From positions 1 to 64,000 of the forward strand of contig NZ_BNAR01000026.1 in assembly GCF_014653695.1 (NCBI RefSeq): a DNA stretch of 64,000 nt, in the 5' to 3' direction. The translations under genes were made by a program, and so were the position numbers. Shown here in pieces: positions 8,871 through 16,678 of this stretch. The notes below the pieces were generated by a model. The model searched no databases. It was not told the DNA's origin and saw only the letters and a program-made list of their open reading frames with translations. Each line of letters opens with the position of its first letter. Within the stretch, counting starts at the first letter, position 1. Source of the stretch: Lentzea cavernae (GTDB lineage Bacteria; Actinomycetota; Actinomycetes; Mycobacteriales; Pseudonocardiaceae).

Positions 8871-8898
8871 CATACCGGCGGTACGTACCGGTGGTATG
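8871..8898. promoter_or_regulatory. TetR operator, large palindrome
   Basis: A 28-bp near-perfect palindrome with outer arms CATACC/GGTATG and inner core GGTACGTACC lies between the TetR gene and the divergent operon. It is the likely binding site of the TetR repressor, able to close both promoters. Confidence 0.75.
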
Positions 8899-8905
8899 GT
8901 CGTGT

Positions 8906-8920
8906 CATACCGAGGGTATG
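8906..8920. promoter_or_regulatory. second TetR operator, CATACC-N3-GGTATG
   Basis: The same hexamer arms CATACC and GGTATG as the larger palindrome, here 3 bases apart, 22 bases upstream of the ATG at 8943. It is probably a second or lower-affinity site for the same repressor. Confidence 0.6.
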
Positions 8921-8942
8921 CGAGAAACCGGGGGTACGAGAC

Positions 8943-9251
8943 ATGGGCTGGGCAGACCACTACCGACGCCGCGACGCGCTCGACGCCGTCCTGAACGACG
9001 CTCGCCGCGACCCGTCCGCACCGCTGATCGTGGATCCGGACGTCTTCGGCTCGGTGCAGGAACTGCTGCTGGCGCTGGACCACCGCTGGCAGAACAAGCT
9101 GACCGCACGCATGGAGAACGCACGGCTGAGCGGCCCCGTGGACGAGGACCGCGTCACCGCCGAACTCGCCGCGGACGAGCCCGTGTTGCGCGCGGTGCTG
9201 GACGCACACCTTTCGCTCGACAGTTACCGGGCGGTAGGAATGACTCCATGA
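8943..9251 (+). CDS. hypothetical protein, first gene of TetR-controlled pair
   Basis: A 102-residue soluble protein I do not recognise. It is charged and helical, with MGWADHYRRRDALDAVL at the N-terminus and no membrane segment or metal motif. It ends in ATGA overlap with the following SDR gene, so the two are translationally coupled and probably act together. ATG 8943 is placed just after the operator region; a GGGGGT stretch lies upstream. Confidence 0.65.
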   Translation: MGWADHYRRRDALDAVLNDARRDPSAPLIVDPDVFGSVQELLLALDHRWQNKLTARMENARLSGPVDEDRVTAELAADEPVLRAVLDAHLSLDSYRAVGMTP

Positions 9252-10138
9252 GTCGTTGGACCGAAGCCGACATCCCCGACCAGACCGGCCGCACCGTCCT
9301 GGTGACCGGCGCGAACTCCGGCCTGGGCCTGCGCACCGCCCAGGTGCTCGCGGCCAGGGGTGCCCACGTGCTCCTGGGCTGTCGCTCGGTCCAGCGCGGG
9401 GAGACCGCGCGCCGTTCGGTCCAGGGCTCGGCCGAGGTCCTCGAGCTGGACCTCGCCGACCTCCACTCCGTGCGCGCCGCCGCCGAGAAGGTGCGGGAGC
9501 TCGACGTCCTCATCAACAACGCGGGCATCATGGCCGTCCCGGCCGGCCGGACCGTCGACGGCTTCGAGCGCCAGTTCGGCACCAACCACCTGGGTCACGC
9601 CGCACTGACATGGCTGCTGCTGCCCGCGTTGAGGCAACGTCCGGGCGCACGCGTCGTCACCGTCTCATCTCTCGCGCACCACTACGGCCACGTGGACTTC
9701 GCGGACCCGAACTTCGACCGCCGCCCGTACACCCTGCGCGGCTCCTACGGCCAGTCGAAGCTCGCCAACATCCTGTTCGCGCGCGAGCTGGAACGGCGCG
9801 CGCCGGACGTCACGTCGATCGCGGCGCACCCCGGCCTGACGGTCACCGAGCTGACGAACAACATGGCGAGCGCGCACAAGTCCGCGGTCCTGCGGATCGG
9901 CGGCAGGATCAGCCACCTGTTCTCGCAGTCCGTCGAGATGGGCGCGCTGCCGCAGCTCTACGCGGCCACGGCGCCCGAGGCGCGCGGCGGCCAGTTCTAC
10001 GGCCCCGGCGGCTTCAACGAGTTCCGCGGCCACCCCACCACCGCCAAGATGAGCGCCGCCGCCCGTGACGACCTCGCGGCGAACCGCCTCTGGGAGCTCA
10101 CGACCAAGCTGACCGGGATCACCCCGGACCTCCCCTGA
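9248..10138 (+). CDS. short-chain dehydrogenase/reductase
   Basis: A 296-residue classical-type SDR resembling retinol-dehydrogenase/WWOX-like reductases: cofactor loop TGANSGLG near residue 23, NNAG in the mid-sheet, catalytic Ser in TVSSLAHH and catalytic Tyr-Lys in YGQSK. All catalytic residues are present, unlike the SDR at 7516. It overlaps the preceding gene by 4 bases and is under the TetR/operator region at 8871-8920, suggesting inducible handling of a carbonyl or alcohol compound. Substrate unknown. Confidence 0.85.
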   Translation: MSRWTEADIPDQTGRTVLVTGANSGLGLRTAQVLAARGAHVLLGCRSVQRGETARRSVQGSAEVLELDLADLHSVRAAAEKVRELDVLINNAGIMAVPAGRTVDGFERQFGTNHLGHAALTWLLLPALRQRPGARVVTVSSLAHHYGHVDFADPNFDRRPYTLRGSYGQSKLANILFARELERRAPDVTSIAAHPGLTVTELTNNMASAHKSAVLRIGGRISHLFSQSVEMGALPQLYAATAPEARGGQFYGPGGFNEFRGHPTTAKMSAAARDDLAANRLWELTTKLTGITPDLP

Positions 10139-10213
10139 CGATCTCCGGCAGGCGCTCTCACCTGGTGGAGTGCGTGACCCCGGACACTTGAGGTCGGGGC
10201 GTAGGGTGAGGAC

Positions 10214-11215
10214 GTGACTGTGGTACCTGAGGGTCGGAAGCTGCTGCGGCTCGAGGTCCGCAACAGCGAGACACCGATCGAGAAGAAGCCGTCTTGGATC
10301 AAGACGCGCGCGAAGATGGGCCCCGAATACCGGGAGCTCAAGGGTCTGGTCAAACGCGAAGGCCTCCACACGGTCTGCGAAGAGGCCGGCTGTCCCAACA
10401 TCTACGAGTGCTGGGAAGACCGCGAGGCCACGTTCCTGATCGGCGGCGAGCAGTGCACCCGGCGCTGCGACTTCTGCCAGATCGACACGGGCAAGCCCGC
10501 CGACCTCGACCGCGACGAACCGCGCCGGGTCGCCGAGTCGGTCCAGGCGATGGGCCTGCGCTACTCCACGGTCACCGGCGTCGCCCGCGACGACCTGGCC
10601 GACGGCGGCGCGTGGCTGTACGCCGAGACCGTCCGCCAGATCCACGAGATGAATCCGGGCACGGGCGTCGAGCTGCTGATCCCGGACTTCAACGCGGTCC
10701 CCGAACAGCTGGCCGAGGTCTTCGAGTCCCGCCCCGAGGTGCTCGCGCACAACCTGGAGACCGTTCCGCGGATCTTCAAGCGCATCCGCCCGGCGTTCCG
10801 CTACGACCGGTCCCTCGAGGTGATCACCAAGGCCCGCGAGTTCGGCCTGGTCACCAAGTCGAACCTGATCCTCGGCATGGGCGAGACCCCGGACGAGGTC
10901 ACGGAGGCGCTCGCCGACCTCCACGACGCGGGCTGCGACCTGATCACCATCACCCAGTACCTGCGCCCGTCGCCGCGGCACCACCCGGTCGAGCGCTGGG
11001 TGAAGCCCGAGGAGTTCGTCCAGCACAAGGAGACGGCCGAGGAGATCGGCTTCCTCGGTGTCATGGCGGGCCCGCTGGTGCGCTCCTCGTACCGCGCCGG
11101 CCGCCTCTACGCGCAGGCGAAGCAGAAGCGCGGCGAGGACCTCCCGGAGAACCTCCAGCACCTGCTGACGGTGTCTGCGTCCCAGGAGATCACGAGCCTG
11201 CTCGCACCCCGCTAA
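10214..11215 (+). CDS. lipA: lipoyl synthase
   Basis: A 333-residue radical SAM enzyme that inserts two sulfurs into octanoyl groups on E2/GcvH proteins. It has both cluster motifs: the auxiliary CxxxxCxxxxxC (CEEAGCPNIYEC) and the radical SAM CxxxCxxC (CTRRCDFC), plus the terminal Arg-Ser region LVRSSYRAG. Length is normal. The GTG start at 10214 gives the usual actinobacterial N-terminus. lipB is not next to it. Two hairpins follow the gene. Confidence 0.97.
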   Translation: MTVVPEGRKLLRLEVRNSETPIEKKPSWIKTRAKMGPEYRELKGLVKREGLHTVCEEAGCPNIYECWEDREATFLIGGEQCTRRCDFCQIDTGKPADLDRDEPRRVAESVQAMGLRYSTVTGVARDDLADGGAWLYAETVRQIHEMNPGTGVELLIPDFNAVPEQLAEVFESRPEVLAHNLETVPRIFKRIRPAFRYDRSLEVITKAREFGLVTKSNLILGMGETPDEVTEALADLHDAGCDLITITQYLRPSPRHHPVERWVKPEEFVQHKETAEEIGFLGVMAGPLVRSSYRAGRLYAQAKQKRGEDLPENLQHLLTVSASQEITSLLAPR

Positions 11216-11234
11216 GCCGCACGAACCGATATAT

Positions 11235-11265
11235 CAGCTGGTCACCCACCTCGGGTGACCAGCTG
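11235..11265 (+). terminator. lipA: lipA terminator
   Basis: A 13-bp perfect stem (cagctggtcaccc and complement), 5-base loop, followed by TTTTG on the plus strand, 19 bases after the lipA stop. A good intrinsic terminator. Confidence 0.85.
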
Positions 11266-11278
11266 TTTTGCATCCGCA

Positions 11279-11318
11279 TGCAAAAGACGTTTGCGGTCGT
11301 CCGCAAACGTCTTTTGCA
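11279..11318. terminator. second strong hairpin, likely amaP-side terminator
   Basis: An 18-bp perfect stem (tgcaaaagacgtttgcgg and complement) with a TCGT loop. It is positioned 11 bases beyond the amaP stop on the minus strand and is symmetric enough to act in both directions. Confidence 0.75.
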
Positions 11319-11329
11319 CAACCGATATA

Positions 11330-11869
11330 TCAGTGCACTCGGGCGTCGCCCTTGGAGGACGTCATCCGGAACTCCACGATGGCCTGGAGGCCGGGCGCGT
11401 CGAGCGCCTCACGCAGGCGTGGCAGACCCTCGTCGTCGATGCGGCGGCGGATCCCCCGCAGATCGGCGTCGCCATGAGCACGAACGACGAGGGCCAGGCG
11501 TGGCGCGGTGTGCGGGCCGGTCAGTGCGGTCTCGACCTTGCGCACACCGGGGTAGGCGGTGACCTCTTCGGTGAACGGCGCGGTGGCCGTCGCCGTGCTG
11601 AGCCGGGTGGTGCCCGCCTCTTCCTCCCAGCGCCAGGACACGACCTTGCGGCGCGGGATCTGGGCGGTGAGCCAGCGCAGGCACAGCAGTGCGACCACGA
11701 CGGCCGCGGCCGCGACGACCCACAGCACCCACGCCGGCGGCAGCACCGTGCCGGGCACCAGGGCGGCCGAGCGGTCCACCTGCGGCACGCGGCCGAAGTG
11801 GACGACGACCGCGAAGGCACCGGCGAGCAGCAGGACCAGGCCCAGCAGGCCGAGGAGGAAGCGGTTCAC
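11330..11869 (-). CDS. amaP: AmaP-type membrane anchor of the Asp23 locus
   Basis: A 179-residue protein with two N-terminal membrane helices (about residues 4-24 and 46-66) and a soluble C-terminal part resembling the alkaline shock response membrane anchor AmaP, which tethers Asp23 to the membrane in Firmicutes. The GTG at 11869 has AGGAG 8 bases upstream and overlaps the preceding stop by 4 bases. It is the last gene of the Asp23 operon. Confidence 0.75.
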   Translation of the reverse strand: MNRFLLGLLGLVLLLAGAFAVVVHFGRVPQVDRSAALVPGTVLPPAWVLWVVAAAAVVVALLCLRWLTAQIPRRKVVSWRWEEEAGTTRLSTATATAPFTEEVTAYPGVRKVETALTGPHTAPRLALVVRAHGDADLRGIRRRIDDEGLPRLREALDAPGLQAIVEFRMTSSKGDARVH

Positions 11870-12384
11870 GGTGAGCTCCTGAGGGCTTTGACCCGCACGA
11901 CCACCTGGGGCGGCCGGGCGAGGGCGAACTCTCCGACGCGGTGTTCGAGCGCCGTGCGGACGGCGTCTCCGAGACCGTCGACCACGGCGCGACGGGTGCG
12001 CACGACCGCGCGGACCCGGCGGCGGCGCACCTTCACCGCGGCGGACTCGACCCCGTCGACCTCGGCGGCGGACCGCAGCGCGTTGCGCAGCCCGCGCACC
12101 GACACCGCAGTGTGCTCGTCGAGCACGGCGGTCCGTGCCCGGCCGGGCACCACGGCGACGAGGAACAGCACCAGTCCAACGGCCGCGACGACCCCTCCCG
12201 CCACGGCCACCTCCAGCGCCGACCACGTCGTGTCGCGCAGCCGGCCGACCACCGACTCGTACGACAGAAGCGGTGTCTCTCCCAGCGCGAGCTGGATCGC
12301 GCACACCGCCACCAGAACGGACGCGCCCAGCAGGACGAGCGCCGTGAGCACAGCGGGCAGGGCCCGGCGGGAACGGCGGGTCAC
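11866..12384 (-). CDS. DUF6286-like membrane protein of the Asp23 operon
   Basis: A 172-residue protein with two membrane helices (about 10-32 and 56-78) and a C-terminal basic soluble domain (VKVRRRRVRAVVRTRR). It overlaps both flanking genes by 4 bases, so it is tightly coupled in the operon. Topology is similar to AmaP, and it may be a second membrane anchor for Asp23-type proteins. Family assignment is from memory of actinobacterial Asp23 loci. Confidence 0.65.
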   Translation of the reverse strand: MTRRSRRALPAVLTALVLLGASVLVAVCAIQLALGETPLLSYESVVGRLRDTTWSALEVAVAGGVVAAVGLVLFLVAVVPGRARTAVLDEHTAVSVRGLRNALRSAAEVDGVESAAVKVRRRRVRAVVRTRRAVVDGLGDAVRTALEHRVGEFALARPPQVVVRVKALRSSP

Positions 12385-12791
12385 AGGACCCTCCTCACCG
12401 GGGCCTCGTCCGAGCGCAGCACACCTACCGACACGTCCACGACGGACACGCGCAGACCGGTGAGCTCGGCGACCCGTGCGACCAGGTGCGCGCGAACCCT
12501 CGCCGCGGTCGACGCCACGGGCGCCGGATAGCGCAGGTCCAGGCGCGCGTCGAGCGTCGCCACTCCCCCGGTCACCCGTGCGGTGACGGCGCAGTCGAGC
12601 ACGTCCGGCACCTCGACGGCGGCACGTCCGGCGATGCGGCCCACCGCGCGGTCCGCGACGGTGGTCAACCCCGGCTGTGCCGAACCCGGTGGGACCGAAC
12701 CCGGCGGAACCGGGCCCGGCCGCACCGAAGCGGACAGGGCCGGACCGGGCTGGGCCGAGCCCGGCTGGGCGTCAACGAGCGGTGTGGTCAT
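12381..12791 (-). CDS. Asp23/Gls24-family protein with Pro-rich N-terminus
   Basis: A 136-residue protein. Residues 1-42 are a low-complexity tail built from repeats of (V/A)(P/Q)PGS; residues 43-130 form a Gls24/Asp23 domain (VADRAVGRIAGRAAVEVPDV, then LDARLDLRY and LTGLRVSVVDVSV). Family members are envelope-stress proteins that line the membrane. The Pro/Gly tail is unusual and may be an interaction or spacer segment. Confidence 0.7.
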   Translation of the reverse strand: MTTPLVDAQPGSAQPGPALSASVRPGPVPPGSVPPGSAQPGLTTVADRAVGRIAGRAAVEVPDVLDCAVTARVTGGVATLDARLDLRYPAPVASTAARVRAHLVARVAELTGLRVSVVDVSVGVLRSDEAPVRRVL

Positions 12792-12792
12792 G

Positions 12793-12969
12793 TCAGTCCC
12801 GATCCCTGCCCAGCAACTGCGCGAGGTCGAGCTTGCCCTCGGCGACCCGGCCCGCGACGAGGCCGAGCGCGCCGAAGACGAGCACGAGCAGGAACGCGCT
12901 GAAGCCCCCGAACGCGGCGGCCAGGCCGAGCGCGAGCCCGGTCAGCAGGCCCAGTGCGGTGGTGCTCAT
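12793..12969 (-). CDS. small DUF2273-like membrane protein
   Basis: A 58-residue protein, mostly two adjoining hydrophobic helices (GLLTGLALGLAAAFGGF and FLLVLVFGALGLVAG), ending in a charged tail KLDLAQLLGRDRD. Small membrane proteins of this kind accompany Asp23 genes in many Gram-positives. It starts at ATG 12969 and ends one base before the next gene. Confidence 0.75.
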   Translation of the reverse strand: MSTTALGLLTGLALGLAAAFGGFSAFLLVLVFGALGLVAGRVAEGKLDLAQLLGRDRD

Positions 12970-12980
12970 GGCGTCGCCCC

Positions 12981-13424
12981 TCACTGCACGCGTGCGGTTT
13001 CGGGCTGCTCGTCGCCCTCGGAGTCGCTCGGGATGTGCACGTCGTTCACGTTGATGTTGACCTCGACGACCTCGAGGCCGGTGATCTGCTCGATCGCGGT
13101 GATCACGTTGGTGCGCACCGACTTCGCGAGGTCCGCGATCGGCACGCCGTACTCGACGACGAGCTCCAGGTCGACGGCGGCCTGCTTCTCGCCGACCTCG
13201 ACCGACACGCCCTGGCCCGCGCTCGCGGTGGCACCGGGGATGCGGTCGCGCAGCGCGCTCAGCGCCCTGGTCGCGCCGCCGCCCAGGGCGTGCACGCCGC
13301 GGATCTCCCGCGCGGCGAGGCCCGCGACCTTCTGCACCACGACGTCCGCGATGGTGGTGGATCCCTTGTCGGTCACCAGCTTCCCGTTCGCGGTGTTGAC
13401 CTTCTCCACAGCCTGCGTGCTCAT
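12981..13424 (-). CDS. Asp23/Gls24-family envelope stress protein
   Basis: A 147-residue protein with a full Gls24 domain: GSTTIADVVVQKVAGLAARE, then VDLELVVEYGVPIADLAKSV and EVVEVNINVNDVHI. This is the best-conserved Asp23 copy in the operon and probably the bulk structural one. The ATG at 13424 was chosen over an upstream in-frame start because AAGGGG lies 6 bases before it. The acidic tail (SDSEGDEQPE) is typical. Confidence 0.88.
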   Translation of the reverse strand: MSTQAVEKVNTANGKLVTDKGSTTIADVVVQKVAGLAAREIRGVHALGGGATRALSALRDRIPGATASAGQGVSVEVGEKQAAVDLELVVEYGVPIADLAKSVRTNVITAIEQITGLEVVEVNINVNDVHIPSDSEGDEQPETARVQ

Positions 13425-13481
13425 CGCAACCCCTTCCTTCGAAGCGTTCACATCTGATCGACGCCGGCTCGCGGCGAAACG

Positions 13482-13781
13482 TCACGCACCATTCAGGTGA
13501 TCGAGGGCACGTTTGTCCACATCGGTCACAACAATTCGCACGATCGCGTGCTCCCATTGCGTGCCAACGAGAACAGCGCGTAGCGACTCCCCGGCCTCCG
13601 CGAGGCACAGCGGCAGCCGGGTGGCGACCACCCGGACGCAGACCACCTCGTCGGCGACGTCGACGGCCAACGAGTCGACGTCCCACGGGATCCACGAACG
13701 AGCGGGCGCGGACGCGGGCGTCGACGGACGCAGTCCCTCGATCTTCTCCAGCGCCTTCAACAACTCCGTCACGATCACCAT
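13482..13781 (-). CDS. hypothetical protein in Asp23 operon
   Basis: A 99-residue soluble protein with no family I can name. It has an amphipathic N-terminal helix (ELLKALEKIEGL) and a beta-rich rest. It overlaps the upstream Asp23-like gene by 7 bases and runs in the same direction, so it belongs to the operon. Confidence 0.6.
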   Translation of the reverse strand: MVIVTELLKALEKIEGLRPSTPASAPARSWIPWDVDSLAVDVADEVVCVRVVATRLPLCLAEAGESLRAVLVGTQWEHAIVRIVVTDVDKRALDHLNGA

Positions 13782-14122
13782 TCGACGTCCACCACCGTGA
13801 CCAGAACCGACTCCACCTCGACACCGGTGAGTTCCGGCACGAGCGCGCGCACGGACCGTTGCACGGCACGGGCCACGGCCGCCGCCTGGTCAAGTCCGGA
13901 GATCGCCACGTCCACCTCCAGCACCGCGACGGACCCCGCCCACCGCACCCGCACGCCTTCCACGGGCGCGGGCTGCAGTCCCTTGATCTGCTGCCTCGCC
14001 ACCCGCACCACCGAACTCACCAGACCTGCCAGGCCGGGCTGCACGCGCACGCCCGCGACTCTCTCGGCCGCGTGCACCGCGACCGCCGCCACCGCCGGGG
14101 CGGACACGACTGTTTCGATCAC
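13775..14122 (-). CDS. Asp23/Gls24-like protein
   Basis: A 115-residue protein with a compact Gls24-like fold: VVSAPAVAAVAVHAAERVAGV, then AVLEVDVAISGLDQAAAVA and ELTGVEVESVLVTVVDVEW at the C-terminus. The GTG at 14122 has GAGGGAT upstream, inside the end of the preceding gene; a longer in-frame start at 14179 would overlap that gene heavily. Confidence 0.7.
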   Translation of the reverse strand: MIETVVSAPAVAAVAVHAAERVAGVRVQPGLAGLVSSVVRVARQQIKGLQPAPVEGVRVRWAGSVAVLEVDVAISGLDQAAAVARAVQRSVRALVPELTGVEVESVLVTVVDVEW

Positions 14123-14126
14123 TCGC

Positions 14127-14669
14127 TCATCCCTCGAGAACGTCGGACACGACGAGGTCCAGGCGGGCCAGCCGCACACCGATCCGTGCGGACGCCGCCG
14201 CCAGCACCCGGCGCCGCACCTCGTCGTACGCCTCGCGCGTGACGAGAAGCCCGGTGATGGCGATGCTGAGCTCGACCTCGATCACCGGATCGGTGCCGGT
14301 CGACTCCGGTGCTTCGACGACACGGCACCCACGTGCGCGCACGCCGTCCACACCGTCCGCCGCGTACCGCAGCAACGCCGCGATCGCCCGTGTGCTGATG
14401 CGGGCCAGGCCGTCGCCGGGCAGCGGCACGACGTCCGAGCGGCGCACGTCGGCGCGCACCGCGGACATGATGCGGCTGACCAGGTCGAACGGCGGCTCGA
14501 TCTCCTCATGAGCCATTTCCGCGGTCGCTTCGCGCAGCACCAGGAGGCTCTCCCGGACGGCCGCGCAGTGCGGGCATGACCGCGTGTGTTCGTCGGAGAG
14601 GTCCATCGCCTCCCAGACCTCTTCCACGTCCCGCCCGCACGGCAGGACGTAGTCGGACGTCACCGCCAC
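14127..14669 (-). CDS. zinc-finger anti-sigma-like / Asp23 fusion protein
   Basis: A 180-residue two-part protein. Residues 1-45 contain a ZAS-type motif, H-x3-C-x2-C in HTRSCPHC, preceded by a Cys (LPCGRD) and an acidic helix, as in anti-sigma factors that hold ECF sigmas. Residues about 55-180 are a Gls24/Asp23-like domain (VIEVELSIAITGL, RLARLDLVVSDV). The GTG at 14669 overlaps the sigma gene by 10 bases. The position just after the ECF sigma gene makes an anti-sigma role likely, with the Asp23 half perhaps reporting envelope state. That mechanism is inference. Confidence 0.7.
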   Translation of the reverse strand: MAVTSDYVLPCGRDVEEVWEAMDLSDEHTRSCPHCAAVRESLLVLREATAEMAHEEIEPPFDLVSRIMSAVRADVRRSDVVPLPGDGLARISTRAIAALLRYAADGVDGVRARGCRVVEAPESTGTDPVIEVELSIAITGLLVTREAYDEVRRRVLAAASARIGVRLARLDLVVSDVLEG

Positions 14670-15217
14670 GGTGCCATCACCTCCGCCAGTTGTGCCCGTG
14701 CCCGCGCGAGCCTGCCGCGCACCGACTGCTGGGTCGTGCCGATCGCCTCCGCGATCTCGTCGTACGACCGGCCGTGGACCTCGCGCAGCACCCAGCACGC
14801 CCGCTGTTCCGGCGTGAGGCCGCGCAGTGCGGCCTGCAGCGCGTCGAGCTGCGCGCTCACCTCCACCGCGCGGTCGGGCCGGGTCCGCGGCGCCGGCGAC
14901 TCGTGCTCGTCGAGCTCGGTGTCGGCGTGCGGTTTGCGCTTGCGCAGCACGTTCAGGCACTGGTTGGTGGTGGTGCGGTAGAGCCAGCCCAGGAACGCCC
15001 CGTCGTCGTTGAGCTGCCCGAGACGCCGCCACGCGGTCAGGAACACGTCCTGCACCGCGTCCTCGGCGTCACCGGTGCTGCCCACGATGCGCAACGCCAG
15101 CCGGTACATCGGCCCCTGGTAACGCCGCACGAGCTGCTCATACGCCCTCGTGTCGCCGTCCCGGGACCTCGCCACCAGCGTGGCATCGTCGAGTGCGGCT
15201 GCTTCGGCCACGCTCAT
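14660..15217 (-). CDS. ECF-type RNA polymerase sigma factor
   Basis: A 185-residue sigma-70 family protein with region 2 (YEQLVRRYQGPMYRLALRI, DAEDAVQDVFLTAW) and region 4 (LTPEQRACWVLREVHGRSY, IGTTQQSVRGRLARARAQL). It is the first gene of the minus-strand Asp23 operon and overlaps the ZAS/Asp23 gene, so the two form a sigma/anti-sigma pair. The ATG at 15217 has GGGGGTG upstream; a GTG at 15235 is also possible. Confidence 0.88.
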   Translation of the reverse strand: MSVAEAAALDDATLVARSRDGDTRAYEQLVRRYQGPMYRLALRIVGSTGDAEDAVQDVFLTAWRRLGQLNDDGAFLGWLYRTTTNQCLNVLRKRKPHADTELDEHESPAPRTRPDRAVEVSAQLDALQAALRGLTPEQRACWVLREVHGRSYDEIAEAIGTTQQSVRGRLARARAQLAEVMAPWR

Positions 15218-15404
15218 GCGCACACCCCCGCCCACTTTTTGCTTCGTCGCCTGATGGACACGTTCGGACGCGGAACGTCACGCGGTTCCCGAATTTCCCG
15301 GTCGTGACCACCCTCACCCGTTTTTCACCCGACAGTGGCGTGACGAAGGTGGGGCGGCGGGCATCGAACCAGCGTCAGACGAACTTCGGCTTCAGGAGGA
15401 CGCG

Positions 15405-15611
15405 ATGTCGCTTTCGGACAAGATCGGCAACAAGGCTGAGGACCTCGGCGGCAAGGTCAAGGAGACCGCGGGCGAGGCCACCGGCGACCAGGAGCTCGCG
15501 AACGAGGGCCGGGCCGACCAGGCGAAGGCCGCCGTCAAGGACGGCGTGGAGAAGGTGAAGGACGCCGTCGGCGGAGTCGTCGACAGCGTCGCAAAGCACC
15601 TGAAGAAGTAG
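15405..15611 (+). CDS. CsbD-family stress protein
   Basis: A 68-residue, highly charged, all-helical CsbD-like protein (MSLSDKIGNKAEDLGGKVKE, GDQELANEGRADQAKAAVK). Members are abundant general-stress proteins of unknown mechanism, often controlled by alternative sigma factors. AGGAGG lies 6 bases before the ATG. It is divergent from the ECF sigma gene, which fits shared stress regulation. Confidence 0.9.
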   Translation: MSLSDKIGNKAEDLGGKVKETAGEATGDQELANEGRADQAKAAVKDGVEKVKDAVGGVVDSVAKHLKK

Positions 15612-15612
15612 T

Positions 15613-15642
15613 GTTAGACCCTCTTGCGTTAGAGGTTCTAAC
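15613..15642. terminator. bidirectional terminator hairpin
   Basis: A 12-bp stem with one mismatch (gttagaccctct / agaggttctaac), loop TGCGTT, exactly fills the gap between the convergent CsbD gene and the saccharopine-dehydrogenase-like gene. Confidence 0.75.
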
Positions 15643-16668
15643 TCACGTGAAGCGGACCTCGCCCGCGACGACGCCGTCGAGCTCGCGCACGAAGCCGGCG
15701 CTGAAAGCGCTGGACGGAGTGTGCGAGCCGGGCTCCACGCCGCCGATCTTCCCGACGGCGCGGAGCACGGAGTCCGCGGTGAGGCTGTAGGCGTTCGGGG
15801 TGGTGATCGCGCATTCGACCTTCGTCTGCGCGTCCCACGCCTCGCCGTAGACCTCGGCCCTGGTGTTCGCGCGCTTGCGCTCGTCAGGGCCCTTCACCTT
15901 GCCGGCGACGGTCTTCCCGAGGTGCTGCACGAGCGGTGTCCGCAGCACGGGCGCGAACACGTGCTGGAGCTGGCCCAGGACGCCCGGCACGGTGGTGAAC
16001 GTCGTGATGTTAGGGATACCGGTCGAGCGGTAGGCGGTGCTGACGTCACCCCACGGGATGCTGCCGACCTCGCGCGGCCCCGACCGGAAGTGCGCGGTGC
16101 GCCTGCGGTGGCCGATGCGCACGGTCCTCAGCGCGCCGTTCACGCGGATCCGCCCGCCCACGGCGGCACCCTCGACGGACGTCTTGGTCGTGCCCGCGCT
16201 CGCCCCTCCCCCGACGACGAACGCGAGGTCGAGGTGCGTCGCGGACGGCAGGGCGTTCTTCAGCATCGCGGCGAGGCAGTCCGTGGGCACGACGTCGAAC
16301 CCGGCACCGGGCAACAGCACGATGCCCGCCTCGCGCGCGTCGGCGTCCCTCAGGCTGACGGCCTCGAAGACGTCGATCTCACCCGTGATGTCGAGGTAGT
16401 GCGTGCGCGCCTCCAGACAGGCGTCGACCATCGCCGCGGAGGTCTGCGAGAACGGCCCCGCGCAGTGCACGACGGCGTCGACGTCCTCCAGGTGCGCCCG
16501 CGCCTGACCCAGGTCGAACGCCCGGTGCTCCAGCCCCAGGGCCGCCGCGACCGGTTCGACCTTCTCCGCCGAGCGCCCGGCGAGGATCGGCCGCTCCCCT
16601 CGCCGGACCGCGAGCTCGGCGATGAGACGTCCGGTGTAGCCGTTGGCGCCGTAGACCATCCACGTCAT
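15643..16668 (-). CDS. saccharopine dehydrogenase-like oxidoreductase
   Basis: A 341-residue NAD(P)-binding protein of the saccharopine dehydrogenase/trans-acting enoyl reductase superfamily. The Rossmann start is YGANGYTGRLIAELA; VHCAGPFSQT and HYLDITGEIDVFE follow, then GAGFDVVPTDCLAA, a family hallmark. In mycobacteria relatives act as trans enoyl reductases in lipid synthesis, but many members are uncharacterised. ATG 16668 has AAGGTG 6 bases upstream. It follows a small membrane protein gene by 10 bases. Confidence 0.8.
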   Translation of the reverse strand: MTWMVYGANGYTGRLIAELAVRRGERPILAGRSAEKVEPVAAALGLEHRAFDLGQARAHLEDVDAVVHCAGPFSQTSAAMVDACLEARTHYLDITGEIDVFEAVSLRDADAREAGIVLLPGAGFDVVPTDCLAAMLKNALPSATHLDLAFVVGGGASAGTTKTSVEGAAVGGRIRVNGALRTVRIGHRRRTAHFRSGPREVGSIPWGDVSTAYRSTGIPNITTFTTVPGVLGQLQHVFAPVLRTPLVQHLGKTVAGKVKGPDERKRANTRAEVYGEAWDAQTKVECAITTPNAYSLTADSVLRAVGKIGGVEPGSHTPSSAFSAGFVRELDGVVAGEVRFT

Positions 16669-16678
16669 GCCGCGCACC

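Larger units (their letters stand above)
11224..11333. repeat. 14-bp direct repeat flanking two hairpins
   Basis: The sequence AACCGATATATCAG occurs at 11224-11237 and again at 11320-11333, 96 bases apart, with the two hairpins between them. The repeat contains the self-complementary octamer GATATATC. The second copy overlaps the stop codon of the minus-strand amaP gene. The arrangement looks like an inserted or duplicated small element. Confidence 0.7.

Noticed and set aside
15265..15290. GGAAC-type ECF promoter upstream of the sigma gene
   Set aside because: GGAACC occurs on the minus strand but the nearest CGTC-like -10 is only 13-14 bases away; spacing does not fit.
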